Shown here: positions 22,185 through 34,369 of the stretch, one piece after another | How positions within the stretch are numbered: position 1 is the stretch's first letter | Layout: each line of letters starts with the position of its first letter | DNA from: Clonostachys chloroleuca | Lineage: Eukaryota; Ascomycota; Sordariomycetes; Hypocreales; Bionectriaceae | Direction of reading: 5' to 3' | DNA: 64,000 bases | NCBI GenBank assembly: GCA_037952775.1 | Contig: JBANAY010000003.1 | Coordinates: 35,836,001 to 35,900,000, forward strand | Translations under genes and position numbers: made by a program | The notes under the pieces: generated by a model | Told to the model about the DNA's origin: nothing | The model's input: the letters and a program-made list of their open reading frames with translations, nothing else | Database searches by the model: none

Positions 22185-24218
22185 GGTGGAAACTCGGTGC
22201 CTATCTCGATTCACGACTCTTTCGGGTAGCACTCAAGGACGCGGCCGGACTTATGATGATGTTATATACGAATATTCGGCTCAGGGGGTTTGATACGATG
22301 TTGGAGGAGATAGGTTTGTTGTGATGTTGAGTTGGAATGGTTCGTTGGGCGGGAGTTGGGGTTCGGCTGTGCGTGCTACGTCTCCGACTTTTTTCGTCAG
22401 TCTCGTGAAGGAACAGTGACGATTAGGCGGAGACGGTGGCATGGCAAACTTACAGATTCCTTTGGAACTGGTTTGGGACTTCCCTGTGGGGTTTAGGTTG
22501 GTTATCTGAGCTCCAAGCTTCGACCTACCCAGAATGTGAAGGAGCTGATGTTCGTCCAGATATACTCTTGCGTGAGTTTTGAATCTCTTCAGTCACATCA
22601 GAGAGAGCGATGTGAAGTTTTTGAGGGGCGTGAACAGCATTCACTGTAAAGTAGCGGGAGCTGTCCCCTTGGGCCGCACGACATGCGGCCGCTTTGATCC
22701 TGGTTGGCTTAATGGCTACGACACGCACGCCCAGTGGCACGATCGACGGCGGCGACCGTGGCTATCGTCCCAGGAAGAACAGGGAGAGCGGGATAAAGAT
22801 CCAGAGTACAACGTCCCCGGGCGTTTATTTCGGGTACCCAGCACGCGACTCTTCTCTATTGGGCGCTTGGAAAATAGAAGAGTATCATGACAATTCTTCT
22901 TGGGTCTTTTTATTTTCTTTCAGAATTGGGGAGGGGTGTCTAATCGCTGTATATAGGTACCCCGCTGACATGCATCAGCTCACCCATCGGCCTCCTAGAG
23001 ATAAAAAATGTGGTGAAATGCACTGCATGGGGATCGACGACCGCTGTCTCCCTTGCCGCTCGCTTTTTAGACTTACATACACATTACCGATCCCGAATGA
23101 AACCCCAAAGGCATTATGACGGCATAAGAGTTGGGGTATTCCATCGTATACGCAGGCGATGGATTGAAATTGAAAAAATACGAGAACTGGAGCGACTACG
23201 AAGCACTTTCCTGTTCCTAACCAGAGCGGAAAAGCGTCAGATTCTGGTGGACACATTCGTGCGAGCCGCCACCGGTACTGCCTGGTGACGCTTCGGCCCG
23301 CGTCGAGCGACAACGAGAATAATTCACGGCGCCAACAGAGAGGGGAAAAAGGCGATTTACAGACAGGAACCCTGTCAAGCTGAGATACCTTTCTATTCCC
23401 CCACTTTGACACATCAGGGAGGGGTCTTTGCTAACAGTTTAAACAGCTTAGAACCATGCTCGTGGTGAGAACCCCTGCTGCTCAAATGCTCTGTTGGCTG
23501 TACGAATAATTATAGATCGAAGTGTAAAAACGACAGAAACCCCCACTAAGACATCATGGGGCTGCTGCCTGCAAAGCCTAGTGGCTGGGTTGAATTCGCT
23601 GACAGCAGAATTTATTCGGCTCGCACTGCCGTGGGCTCAACTGAAACAGCCTCATTGATTACATGTGATGAGTAGGTATCTAGATATATTGCGTGTCCAG
23701 TGGGCATGCGAGCTCAAGAGGTGAGTCTATCTAGGCGCATGGTTGACGTATCAAGACCTACCGTAAAATAATGTTCAAGCACTTTGGTGTTCCTATCCTT
23801 TGGTCAACCTGAAACAATAGTGTGCCTAGATCATGAAATAAAATTCAAATTCTCTACCTGCTCTATGGTATTCTGGGGCCTATCTATCATATGATGCAAT
23901 ATCTTCTTCTGTTGTTGAAGACTGGGTGGGAGAATCAGTCCCAAGAGGTTAGTGTGATTGCGCCGGACCCTGGTTTGCCTTGCTGGGCAAGTTGATGCTT
24001 GCTTCTCAACCTGAGATTATTTATTCCGGTTGGATTAAACCGACCAGAGCTTAGGCCTGTATGAGTATGCCAGTCAAGGGTGCTCCTCGAGCTATCATTC
24101 CTGCGAATGAATCATGGGCTTACCCTTTTCGACTGATTGCAAAACGCGGGTAATGTGTTCTATGTGCCTGAAATGGGCCTTGAATATGAGGTTGCAAAGT
24201 TATGGTTCCATCATCCCC
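22185..24218. other. Region without a recognisable gene, 2 kb
   Basis: Starts with the promoter of the leftward gene at 22184 and ends at the 3' end of the leftward coiled-coil gene. Frames of up to 145 codons (22694-23119 plus, 22975-23412 minus) overlap each other and show no domain. The part 23.4-24.2 kb is AT-rich. Nothing further is supported. Confidence 0.45.
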
Positions 24219-25946
24219 TCATTCTTCCGGGCTGCAAAGAACCCGAGCTTTGGTGATGACGTTCCTGTACTGCAGGTGGCCGCCGCTCTCGTCGCCCTGC
24301 TTGATCAGACCCGGGAACGCGACGCAGGAGATGTCCCTCTCCGCGAGGGTGTCCTCGTCCTCGCCGCCAATGTCCTCCATGGTGCTCGGCTCGAACAGGG
24401 TGCGCTGGTGGGGCACGATGGTCGGGATGTGGACGCGCAGGATGGCCTTTTGGACGGCGAGGAGGCGCGCTAGCTCGATGGAGTTGTTGACGAGGACGCG
24501 GAGTGCGTTGTCGCGGTTCTCTGATGTGGTGGAAGTGGTAGAGGATGATGAAGAAGATGTTTGGGTGGTTATGGCGTCCAGGAGACGGTTGATGCGGGAG
24601 ATGACTTGCTCAACGCATGCGGAAGTCTCTTCGGAGAGGCGGTGGGGAGCCTCACGGCGTATGAGGGAGAGCGTAGAGGCTCGCCATTGGTTTACGGCTT
24701 CATCGGCCGCAGCTGGTTGAAAGTTCTTGTCAGCATTGGATTTTCATCGCGGACGGTGAGTGTGTCGTTCTTTGGCGTGGGGACTTACTGAATGATAAAA
24801 GGAGCTGCTCCATCTCACGGAAGCTATTCCGCTGCTCCTTGGACATACCGACGTAGTATGTATCAAACACCATCTCGACGAGGATGCTAGAAACTATTGA
24901 CTGGAGGAGGTGCACCTTGGACGTGTGGACAAGCTCCTCGAACATGGGCACGAGGTCGCCCAGCTCCGTCATTGTTGCCTCGTCGGCTTTGCCTAAATCT
25001 GATTTTTCGTTCAGCATCCAGCCCCAATGCTGAATGTTGGAAGGATAGACTCCCCCAATAGCAATGGAAGATACTTACCCATCTTGGCTTTCCGGAAATT
25101 GACAATAACCCAGTTCTGCAGCCCGTTGCCCAGCTTGGTCATGCCCTCCCCAAACACCTCGTCGCTCGTCTGATCGTCCGTCCGGGTGCTGGTGCTCACA
25201 AACTCCTTGAGGCCGCGCACCTGGCCGCGCAGGCCCCTGATCTCGTCGTCGCGCTGCTTCAGCTCGCGGCGCAGCACCTCCCAGCCCTTGCGCAGCTCCT
25301 CGCGCTCCAGCTCGCGGACCTCGGCCTCGGTGCGCAGGAGCCTCAGCTCGGTGTCGGTGCGCAGGAACTGCTGGTTCAGCGCGCTGTACTTGGCCTGCCA
25401 GAAGGTCGTCATCTCGCTCTCGTTCTGGCTCAGCTTGTCGAGCTCCTTCTGGAACTCGTGCTCCATGATGCCCATCTCCTTCTCCAGGTGCGCGATGCGC
25501 TCGTCCTTGTCCTTGAGGGCCGCCGCCGACGCCTCGCGGTGGTGGTCCCGGAGCTGCTGCTGCGGCTGCTTGCCCTTCAGGGTCATGCTCCGCCGATTGG
25601 GGTTGCTGCTGCCGCTGCCCAGCGTCGGGCTGCTCCCGCTGGCGGCGGCGCCGTCCTTGTCCTTGGCCTCCTTGTCCTTCTCCTTGCGGTCCGACAGCGT
25701 GACGCCCCCGCTGCCGTCGAGGGAGTCGTCGTGGCTGGGCGAGGGCGGGCTGATAACGGCGGCTCGGGGCGGCACGGTGGGCATGCTGTTGCTGGTCGCG
25801 GAGGTGCCATCCTTCATGCTGGCGTCCTTGTCCTTGTCCTTGTCCTTGTCCTTTGAGCCGGCGCGCTGCCGCGTTGTGTGATGCGAGTGAGGACCAGCAC
25901 GCAGTACGTGGGCGCCGCCTCCACGCCGCCTGTCAGGCGGGTTCAT
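24219..25946 (-). CDS. Coiled-coil protein, uncharacterised
   Basis: Three exons on the minus strand (25079-25946, 24789-24992, 24219-24712) give 521 residues; introns of 86 and 76 bases have GTAAGT donors and AG acceptors and all phases agree. The N-terminal 130 residues are low-complexity, including a Lys-Asp repeat (KDKDKDKDKD). Residues about 130-250 are heptad-like and rich in Glu, Lys, Arg and Leu, a strong coiled-coil candidate. The C-terminal 270 residues are helical and conserved-looking (TKLGNGLQNWVIVNFRKAK, MEDIGGEDED) and end ARVLCSPEE. I recall similar proteins in many aspergilli as hypothetical, with no established role. It could be a structural or scaffold protein. The start is the only ATG near the 5' end of the frame; an upstream exon cannot be excluded. 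Confidence 0.82.
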
Positions 25947-27095
25947 GAGTGACCTTCGAGGCTGGGGGATTATCCGCCGTCCTAGTGTCGGGTTGTTTGA
26001 GGAGGTGGTTTGATGTGGGGTTCGATATCGGGGCAGTGACTGCGGCTGAGCAGGTCGACTATCGTAGTGGGTTCTGGGTTCGGTCTGGGAGGCTGTTCAT
26101 CCGGGTCAGGTCGAGATGAAGGCGGGGAGAAGCCGTAGATGATGACGGCTCGGCATGGTGGCTGCGGTCTGCAATGCGGTGGCCGTGGGCGATAGAGGCG
26201 GGAAGCTTGTACTGTCTGTTCTCTGTGCTCGGTTGCTGGTGGCGATGGGCGTGGTGATGAAGGGGCAGTGAGCCTCTGCCTGCCTGGAACACGCTGTTGA
26301 TTCTCTCTCCCTGGGTCCCTGGGCCGGTCCCTCTGATCTCCAACTCCACCCGTGTGCGTCGTAGTCGTTGTTGCGGTTGGTGTTGTGCTCGCGGCCGGGC
26401 GGGGCTCTCGTCTCACGCAGGTCACCTCAACTCAGGTAGCTCATGTAGCCCGTATCGAGGTCAGCTGATTGGGGACTAAGGCCGTGGAGAGCAAACGCGA
26501 GATGCAACTATCATCATGTGGAAAGACGGGATTCCGCAGAGCCTTTTGCTGCTGCCTAGAGTCGAGGTCCAGTCAGATCTGCAAGGTCAATTGGCCTATG
26601 CAACATGGATGCTGCATCACAAATGGACCTGATAAGCCCCGGGATAATTTCCTACTTGGTCTAGCTACTGCCCCTCACCCACCTCGCCGCTCCTGCGCCG
26701 GCATTGAGTTCAGCATGGGCTTCCTCAACAGAAGGCATTATTAAGGCTGATGTAAAAGAGTGAGAGTCAATATGTAGTCAATTGGATACCTTTGCTTGTT
26801 GGGCTCGCACGACCTTGTTCATTGGGAGCTGTGGTGGCCCTCATTCTCAGACCACCTCATCCCTGTGCTCACATGTACCCAGAATCCACCATCTAGTTCG
26901 AGATCGTATAATTGGAATACGTATAAACCTAAAATGGTTTATATGATTTACTTATAGTTCACGAAATATGAAATTGCCGACAGTATAGCAGGTTCCAAAG
27001 CTTGATGACTTGTGCCAAGTTTTACAGATCTCCGAACGGGGAAGATACCAACATCAACAAACCACCATATATTTACACCCAACTCGAAACCAAGT
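25947..27095. other. Intergenic, 1.1 kb
   Basis: Contains the upstream region of the coiled-coil gene and the 3' side of the phosphoesterase gene. The minus-strand frame 25982-26425 is Pro/Thr/His-rich low complexity and looks like leader sequence, not protein. No other feature is seen. Confidence 0.4.
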
Positions 27096-27785
27096 CTAAA
27101 ACTCAACCTCAGCCTCAACCTCATACGCCTCCCCCAGCTCCCCCTCAACCTTCTTCGCCCCCATCTTGCACAGCGTGACCCTCTCCACCCGCATGTCCTC
27201 CACCCAGGTGTGCCCGTCATACTTGGCCATCAGGTCCCTCGCATCCATGGTCACCCTCTTCATCCTCCTGTCCCCGATGTAGATCGTGTTCACCACCGTC
27301 GCGTGCAGCAGCAGCGGCCTCTCCTCCTGGGCCATCACCCCGGCCTCCTGGAACCGGCCCCTCACGAGCTCGCAGAACCGCCGCAGCAGGCCGCCCGGGT
27401 CCAGCGGCGGCGCGTACACCACCGACGTCCTCGACGGGGACTGCATCGCCCCGAGCCCCTGGAGTGTGACCGTCAGCCCCGGGGCGCTCTCCTCCTGTCC
27501 CATTCCTCTAGCTGTGTTGTTGTTCGCCGCCCATGCCTGGTCCAGAATCTCCCTGAGCCTGAGCCCCCTTAGCAGGTCCGCCGCCCGCCCGAGCGCGTCG
27601 TCACCCTTGAGCGTCATGACCCCGAGCGTGAGGTGCATGGTCCCCAGCGGCCGGACGGCCTGCGGGTGCACGTTGAAGCTGTTGGGGTCCGTCACGTCCG
27701 CCCGGAAGGACGACAGGGTGCGCGCCAGCTGCGGGCCCGACAGCGGGATGCACACGAAGTGCGTCGGGGCTGGGCGAGGCGGCAT
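27096..27785 (-). CDS. AKAP7/ASCC1-type 2H phosphoesterase-like protein
   Basis: The first true ATG is at 27785 and gives 229 residues in one exon. The fold is that of the 2H phosphoesterase (LigT/2',5'-ligase-like) superfamily, with two H-x-T motifs facing each other: HLT in TMHLTLGVM and HAT in LLHATVVNT. The opening strand THFVCIPL and the block RVERVTLCKMG near the end also fit the AKAP7/ASCC1 branch, whose members bind or cleave 2',5' or cyclic phosphodiester bonds on nucleotides or RNA. ASCC1 belongs to an alkylation-repair and transcription complex in animals; the substrate here is unknown. The coding sequence is strongly C-biased. A short upstream exon is possible because the frame stays open for seven codons before the ATG. 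Confidence 0.85.
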   Translation of the reverse strand: MPPRPAPTHFVCIPLSGPQLARTLSSFRADVTDPNSFNVHPQAVRPLGTMHLTLGVMTLKGDDALGRAADLLRGLRLREILDQAWAANNNTARGMGQEESAPGLTVTLQGLGAMQSPSRTSVVYAPPLDPGGLLRRFCELVRGRFQEAGVMAQEERPLLLHATVVNTIYIGDRRMKRVTMDARDLMAKYDGHTWVEDMRVERVTLCKMGAKKVEGELGEAYEVEAEVEF

Positions 27786-29321
27786 CTCCTTTCTCTGGTA
27801 GGGCACTGGCCAAGTTTAGGGTCCAATGAACAACAAGATGATCCAGTCCGGGTTTTATACCAGGGTTAAGGTTATCGAGGAATGGAGTTGTCCGTTCACA
27901 AAACCGAGGGGCTATCTTGAATGATAACGTGCTGTGTCCCGTTGTATTCTACCCTCCTCCTAAAACCCTGGTGCGAGTCCCTCTGTAACCTTCGAGTTAG
28001 CAGCTGAAAGATAACAATGTGACTACATCTCAGACACAAAACAATGCTACAACGTCCATCGCTTCACGGGCTTCGGAAGCAACGTGTAGAAAGCATCGTC
28101 ATCTAGGCCACGCGAGCATCCAAAAAAGGAGAGTTCATGGAACCACGTAACATTGCACCTGCAGACGGAGGCAAAAAGGGACCAAAGCCAAGCAACAACG
28201 AGGGAGTTTTGGGATCTAGCAAAGATATCACCTACATCAAGGCACAAAGATGGATGGGCGAGCTGCTCGTGTTGATGGAGGCTCACGTGATTGTAACGCC
28301 TGAGCAAACAGATTTACACTGGCGGCGTGTTTCGTAATTATGATGCAATCAGTTCCGGAATGGAGGTTTTTGGGGGCGGGACATTGATAGGTGGACATTT
28401 TTGTCTATTTCGAGGCACGGGACGGGAGTTTGGCAGCAGTGTCAGCTCGCCAACACAGCTTGGACCCCACCCAGGTCAGCTTCTCTCCTGGTAAGTTGGT
28501 AGATGCGATGGGCGCTGTTGTTATGCAGACCAGTTCTCTACCAACTTTCTTCTTGATGGTGGCTCGGGGATCCGGCTGAGCCCATCGTGCTGTTCTTCGT
28601 ATTGTGGCTTTGATTTTAGATAACTTCGAAATAAAAAACGAAACCCGTGATTGCGTCATACACAGGCCTGCCCTTGGTTGAAGCCCGGGAAGCCGGTCAC
28701 ATCCTAGAGCATCTTGCATAACATCACGCCGCGTCGCAATCACATTCACCGCTGCCCAATATGAGTCTATGTCTTATATTTGTCTTTGGGAAAGGACTGC
28801 TTGGTACCACACTCCCGCTCTCCTTCCCTTGGGGCTCGCCGGGTATGCAGCAAAAACAAAATGAACACAGAAAAACAAAATCCGATGGTGGTCGGTTGCA
28901 TGCTGCGATTCCGCGAGCAGAGCGCATGCGCACATCTTAGCTTTTTGAATTCCAATACTCCATGGCTTTAACCCTGCCGTGGCCGTTATTTCCCTACCCT
29001 AGCCTTCCTCTCCAAGCTGAGACGGCGAAAAAAGAAGAAAAGAAGATTAAGTAAATCGTTGGTTATAGGACATGTGTCGTGGCCAAATATGTTCAAACGG
29101 GGTTGGGTTGGGTGGAAAGGCTCCTGGAACCTAGCCTCGGGAGTTGGAACGGTGATGGCTGGAGATGGATGTGTGGGATACACGACCTTCCGCTGTCGTT
29201 CTCTCCTTGACCGTGTAGCGTGGGCCGTTTCCTCGTTGGCTTGCGGGCTCGGCTCATCCAGGTAAAACGGGAGGCGTAATCCCAGGGCACTCGGTATCGC
29301 CCAATACAAGGCGCTGCCTTG
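27786..29321. other. Intergenic, 1.5 kb
   Basis: Holds the promoter of the phosphoesterase gene and the 3' region of YPD1. Frames such as 28137-28337 plus and 28405-28749 minus overlap and lack domains. No RNA gene is recognised. Confidence 0.4.
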
Positions 29322-30108
29322 TTACGAGTCGAATTGCTCATAGTACTTCCTGAGGACCGTTTCCACTTCCTTGTAATCTTCCTTGACAGTTTGGATCGCC
29401 TTGGTTAGACGCTCTAGGCATAGATCCTCGTCGGGCTCCGATGATCCGTCGATATTCTCTAGCTTTCCATATCTTTGGATATGTTCGCAGCCATCTCGTA
29501 CCTTTGTTAGGCCGATAGTTGCGGATGAGCCTTTCAAGAAGTGTCCCAGGGAAGAGAGCTCCTCAAGGTTCTTCTCGGCACTAGATGTCCGAGAATGGAT
29601 CATGTTAGACAATTATCCCCATCTCGATAATGGCATCGTTGTTCTCAACCATCGCCAGCCGTCCTTGAAAACGTATGGTGGCCGTCTTCTATAAAAAGGG
29701 AGCTATGGAGGGTGGGCACTTTTCAATGGTGTGGTGTATTGGGGCGGCACTGGCATGAAGCTGAACGATTACTTACAGCGCGGTGTCCATGGCAGCGAAA
29801 GTCTCCTCGGCTTGGTCAAAGAAGCCGAAAACAATGGAGGTGCTAAACTCATGGTCGTCTGGCTCGTCCATCTCCAGAATCTGGTTGAAGGTGTTCAAGT
29901 CCACAAGACTGCTGTCCAGAACATCCTCGGGCTAGTAGATTGCATCTTGGTCAGCTTCATTAATTTGGTACGCGGAGGGGAGAGTAGAAGCCAGGCGCCG
30001 AGGCGTGCAGGCTGGTGGAGGGATGAAAGGATGGGGAAATGGGCTGGAGAGGGGAAGCAGGGCAGGGCAGGGCAGTCATATACCAACCTGGTCTTCAACA
30101 GGCGCCAT
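29322..30108 (-). CDS. ypd1: Histidine phosphotransfer protein YPD1
   Basis: YPD1 carries phosphate from a hybrid histidine kinase to the response regulators Ssk1 and Skn7 in the osmotic and oxidative stress relay. Three exons on the minus strand are 30088-30108, 29777-29931 and 29322-29580, giving 144 residues. The first exon encodes only MAPVEDQ. The HPt four-helix core is plain: FNQILEMDE, FGFFDQAEETF and the phospho-acceptor helix LSSLGHFLKGSSATIGL with His72, followed by the tail helix KEDYKEVETVLRKYY. The introns (156 and 196 bases) are longer than most here. Donors are GTTGGT and GTAAGT, and all phases agree. The length matches other fungal YPD1 proteins. Assignment is secure. Confidence 0.95.
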
Positions 30109-33100
30109 GGTAGCAGTGCGAGCTTGCAAACGTGAAGCTGTCACGATGGAAACGGCGTGGAGGGGTTGGTTTAATGCGGTGAAAAGAGCTCGAAATCGAG
30201 GCCAGTACGTACGTACAAAGCCGAGGGGTCGCCGGTGGGCACTGAGGAGGGTGCGGGATGGGTAATGAGGTAATCCCACCGATGAAGGACGCCGTCAAGG
30301 GGACACAGTAATAAACTGGGGCCTCGAGTCCAGAAGAAGCAAGGATAAGAAAAATAAGAGGGCAGCCCGCGACGTCTCTCTTTAGGTCTATGGGAGAAGG
30401 GAGGGGAGGGGGTGTGTGAATACTTTAGGTACCTCAACCAGCAGTGAATGGAGAACGGCAAGCTCAAGATCAGTCGCTCTTTTGGGGTGCGATGTGGAGT
30501 GCTCTGCCGAGAAGAGCAACCACCTGATGGAAAGCCGTCGGGGTCAATGCTGGGCTTCCCGGGGTCATCGATCCATGCAGACCTCCGTCCCCTTCGGTTG
30601 GGATACCTGCTGCATTTGCAATCCCGCAAGTAGCTCAGGTATCCAAAGATCCCACCTGGGGCCCTACACACTGACGCACAGTGGGGTGTTGTCGGGCGAT
30701 TGAAGAGGAATGGCCATTGAAGCACCCACGTACCTACTAACCCGGCCGCGAGCTAGGCGACTAGCACAGTACAGTACGGTACAGTACTTACACACGTCGG
30801 TAGGTGACCGCAGCGTAACAGTACTATGCTACCTGGCTATCTACATTGCATCACAGGCCCATTCATATTGGCATAGCAGCAGGATCTGCGGCGTTGTGCT
30901 ACCGGAGATCCCAAGTACTGTGCGCTGATTATCGAGGCTGGGATAGATTGGCTGGTGATCATGTTGTGTAAGCCGCTTCATCTCCCGCGTGCCGTATGAA
31001 ATCACTGATTAACCTTTTGTGGAGGCAGGGAACTGTTAGCGCCAGGTTGGCAGCCAAAAGAAAAAGAAAAGAAATGCATGGAAAAAGGGCTCTATATCCG
31101 ACCAGCATCTGTTAGCAACCAGTTAGCTGCCTCCGTAAGCAAAACGGTGCAGCGGCCAACGAGGAAAACGGAACGAAGCAAAGTTACCAAGTCTCTGAAA
31201 ATGAGAAGAAGTGAAACACAACAGCAATCCTCTCAGCGCCAGAAAACACCGACGCATCAGTCTTGAAAGCGCCATGCATGTAATCCAAGCTGGACCTACC
31301 AGGTTCCGCCAGGAATAAGCAACAACTTGCATGTCCTGGTTGCTGCAAGATAGAAGGATAGTTGCAAAGGCCAAGAGAAGGTGGTGGGGTATTAAGTCCA
31401 ATCCTGGAGCACGACCTGGCCAATCACCTCGGAAGTGGACTCATAACACCAGCATGAATAGCTCACCATTTCTAATCTGCGATACATCCAACCACCCATC
31501 CGTTGTGCGCATCTCTGTCAGGACGTGGGATATGCTGACGGTCCATCTACGAACAACATGGCAGGGGACTAACGGTAGTCTGGGGGCAGGGCTTGACTTT
31601 GCATCATGGTATTCAGCCACGACGGGTCTAATATGATGAGATACGTCGCTAAAGATACTGACTGTGGTTAGAAACGCCCAAAGCAGCTCCGAGGTGGGGT
31701 CCCGGTGGTTTCTAACGTGGTTGGGTCTCCCGAGGTGAGTGAACTTTCGGAGGGTATGTGCAGACAAAGCTAAGACAGATGTGGGAAAAGACTGGCATGT
31801 TGAGGGTGACTGCATGAGAGTGTGACAAGCAAGTTGCGTCCAGAGAGGAATCCAACAGGTATCTTTGAGCCTGGACTCCATCCTCGTGAGAAGGGAAACC
31901 TGCTTGGCCAACTTGCTGGAGGCAGATCCGTAATAAAGAGCTAGGGTTGGAAAAAGGGGGCGCTGGGGACGTGGTAAGCAGGGTAGAGGGAGCCAATAAT
32001 GGAATGCTAGCCAACCTCAGCAAGCCTTAAGTCGCCAGCGTCGTTTAGGTAGGTTGGTAATATTCATTTGCTTGTCATTTCGCGCTGCAGGTACTACTAG
32101 GTCCAAGGCTCGAGAAGTACTTACATTAGTCCGTGGGAACTAGCAACTAGGGCTATGATACAGGGTGGAGGGAAAAGAAAAGCTTTCTTGGTGTGGCTAG
32201 CCTGCCTGGAGCTGGACGTGATAACAACAACAGGTGCTGGGGCGGGATGATCTCCCACGGCATCCACGGGGAAGCAGAAGGATTGTACTTTAGCCAGAGA
32301 TAGGAATGGACAGCAACGGGTCATGAGACCCAGTGGCGTCTACCTATCCTGCTGCCAGCCGGACTGGAAGAGAGAACCCATCAAGAGCATGCTGTTGGCT
32401 CAGCAGGTCTCTACCAGGGGCCCACGCGGCAATACCTGAGCAGAGTTTCGTGGTGGACGTAGTCGTCGGCGGAAGTTGTTCCCGGGGTCGCGGTTCGCTC
32501 GAGGAGGAGGAGGTGTAGAATCCTGAAGAAGCTCCTAATTACGTGGCTCGCAAAATGTGGGCAAGCCAGCGGCTGATGCAGGCTCGCACGCAGAACTTAC
32601 GACCTTGGTGCCAAGCAGGAGCTAGTGGGAATGCCAGTGGGGAGCAGTGTGGCCAGCGGTGGGGATGAATGCGTGGAACAATTTGAGAAACCATCAGATA
32701 CTGCTCCCAAAAGGCCTAATGAGAAGGCCTGGTAGGTCATCCGTAGCTAGGTGCTTTTCTTCCGCCAGGGCTGAGGCCGGGTGGATTGTTGGTGCGAGTT
32801 GGTTGGCCGGTGTGCCTGTGAGGTTGCGACTAGGCTTGTTGTCCCCAGCCATTACGTCGTTGTGCTGCAAGTTGGACACACGGGCCAGGTAATTCGAGCA
32901 GGCGGTTGCATCATTGCAGCCCCTCCATTGGGAGCACCCCACCCCTCCTTCTTGTCCGCACCTGCCGCTCCAGGTTGCTCCCAGTCGCTGCTGGGCAAGC
33001 GCCGCCATGTATGTACTGTACCTGCCGCTCAACCAACAGAAGTCCAACTGCGGCAGGTAGGTGCGGCCGAAAGGAGATGAGCGAAAACCGCTTACAATCA

Positions 33101-34369
33101 ACTTGGTGAAGTTCTCTCTCTAGGGTTTCCCTTGCAGCCCTTGCCCATCTCGCGTGTAAAACTATGAGTGCATAACATAATAAGCAACTCCACGCGTGCT
33201 GATAGCCGCACCGTCTTAGACCGGCCGGCTATTCACTGACGACAGGGGGCCGATATCCAGGAGTGCTCTAGCCTGACCAACCTAAGATGAACGGCGGTCG
33301 GTCATCTCAATGCACAAGCCCCCAGCTGATATTTCCCCACCGCGGAGGCGTCAAGCAACCGCCCAAGTTTTGTTGCCATTGTCGTTCGTCAGTCGAGACT
33401 CTTGAGAGTCGCGCTGGTCTGCTAAGTCTAGTGGTGATCGGCGGTACTAGTCTCAATAGGCGCTACTTCTTGTTAAGGGGTCTCTCCATAGGTAGATGTA
33501 TATGAATTCTCCGGGGTTAAACATACCATGTATGTGACTTGTGCCTCGTATTTTAATGCCAAAAGCAACGGATCGCTCGAATCGATATTTTGCCGCCTTT
33601 AGACATCGGAGCTTCCCGAAAGGCGCTATATTAATTGACAGCTGGGCTATATCGTTAGTATTTACTGAGGCGAGGATTTCATGAACGCCCCTGCCAGACC
33701 AACGTTCTACGTGCGGAGTGTCCAAAACTCAAGGTAAAAGTGCCGCAACGGCGGGCTGCGCAGAGCTCTCTCATAATAATGATATTATTATCACGTCACA
33801 CTTGGCCTTAAGCTGATCTACAGCTCCGGGGACATCTCAATGTTTGCAACTCAAACCAGGGCCCCCGGGACTAAAATATGGGCTCATGGCATACGGAACC
33901 TTGACCCCATTGCGCTATCTATGAAATGGATGAATGCAAAATGATAGGTCGGATAGCTGTACCCAGATAAAGGGGGTTTTGTGGAACTCAGCCCTCACCG
34001 TGACTTGATTGGGAATGAGTGGCCTGTTTCTCTGGTATAAGACGGGGCGATCCGTTATAGCCGTCGGACGTAGCAGCGAATGCTTGGCTTTCAGAAGTCT
34101 CGTGGGCAAAGGAATATCGGACGAACCTCTTGTAGGAATTACGGATCACTTCATTGCTCTGCATCCCCGAAGGATGAGGTACGACGTTAATTAGGTGAGA
34201 TTTATGAGCTCATTATTTACCATTCCCACGTTGCATTATCCCATTGAGTCTGCAGCCATCCTGATGGCAGCCCGCTCACATGGATGAGGTGATGTGATTA
34301 CCAAATACCCAGGTTGAGAACAAAGACGACATTCAGAAAAGAGAAATTGGATATGAAAACAAGGCGAGG
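30109..34369. other. Long region without a recognisable gene, 4.3 kb
   Basis: The largest gene-free stretch inside the gene-dense part of the window. It starts with the YPD1 upstream region (CT/GA-rich to about 30.7 kb). A GTAC-rich block with a repeated 'acagtac' unit lies at about 30,766-30,790, and a short AT palindrome (ATAATAAT-gat-ATTATTAT) sits near 33,773-33,791. Open frames up to 184 codons occur on both strands, but none has a domain or intron-supported extension. It may contain long leaders, noncoding RNA or a species-specific gene I cannot recognise. Confidence 0.4.

Noticed and set aside
25186..25881. 231-codon plus-strand frame over the coiled-coil gene
   Set aside because: Ser/Arg/Leu-rich shadow of a biased coding strand; the minus strand has spliced, phase-consistent exons.
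27012..27572. 186-codon plus-strand frame over the phosphoesterase gene
   Set aside because: Pro/His/Arg-rich antisense of a C-biased gene; the minus strand carries clear H-x-T motifs.
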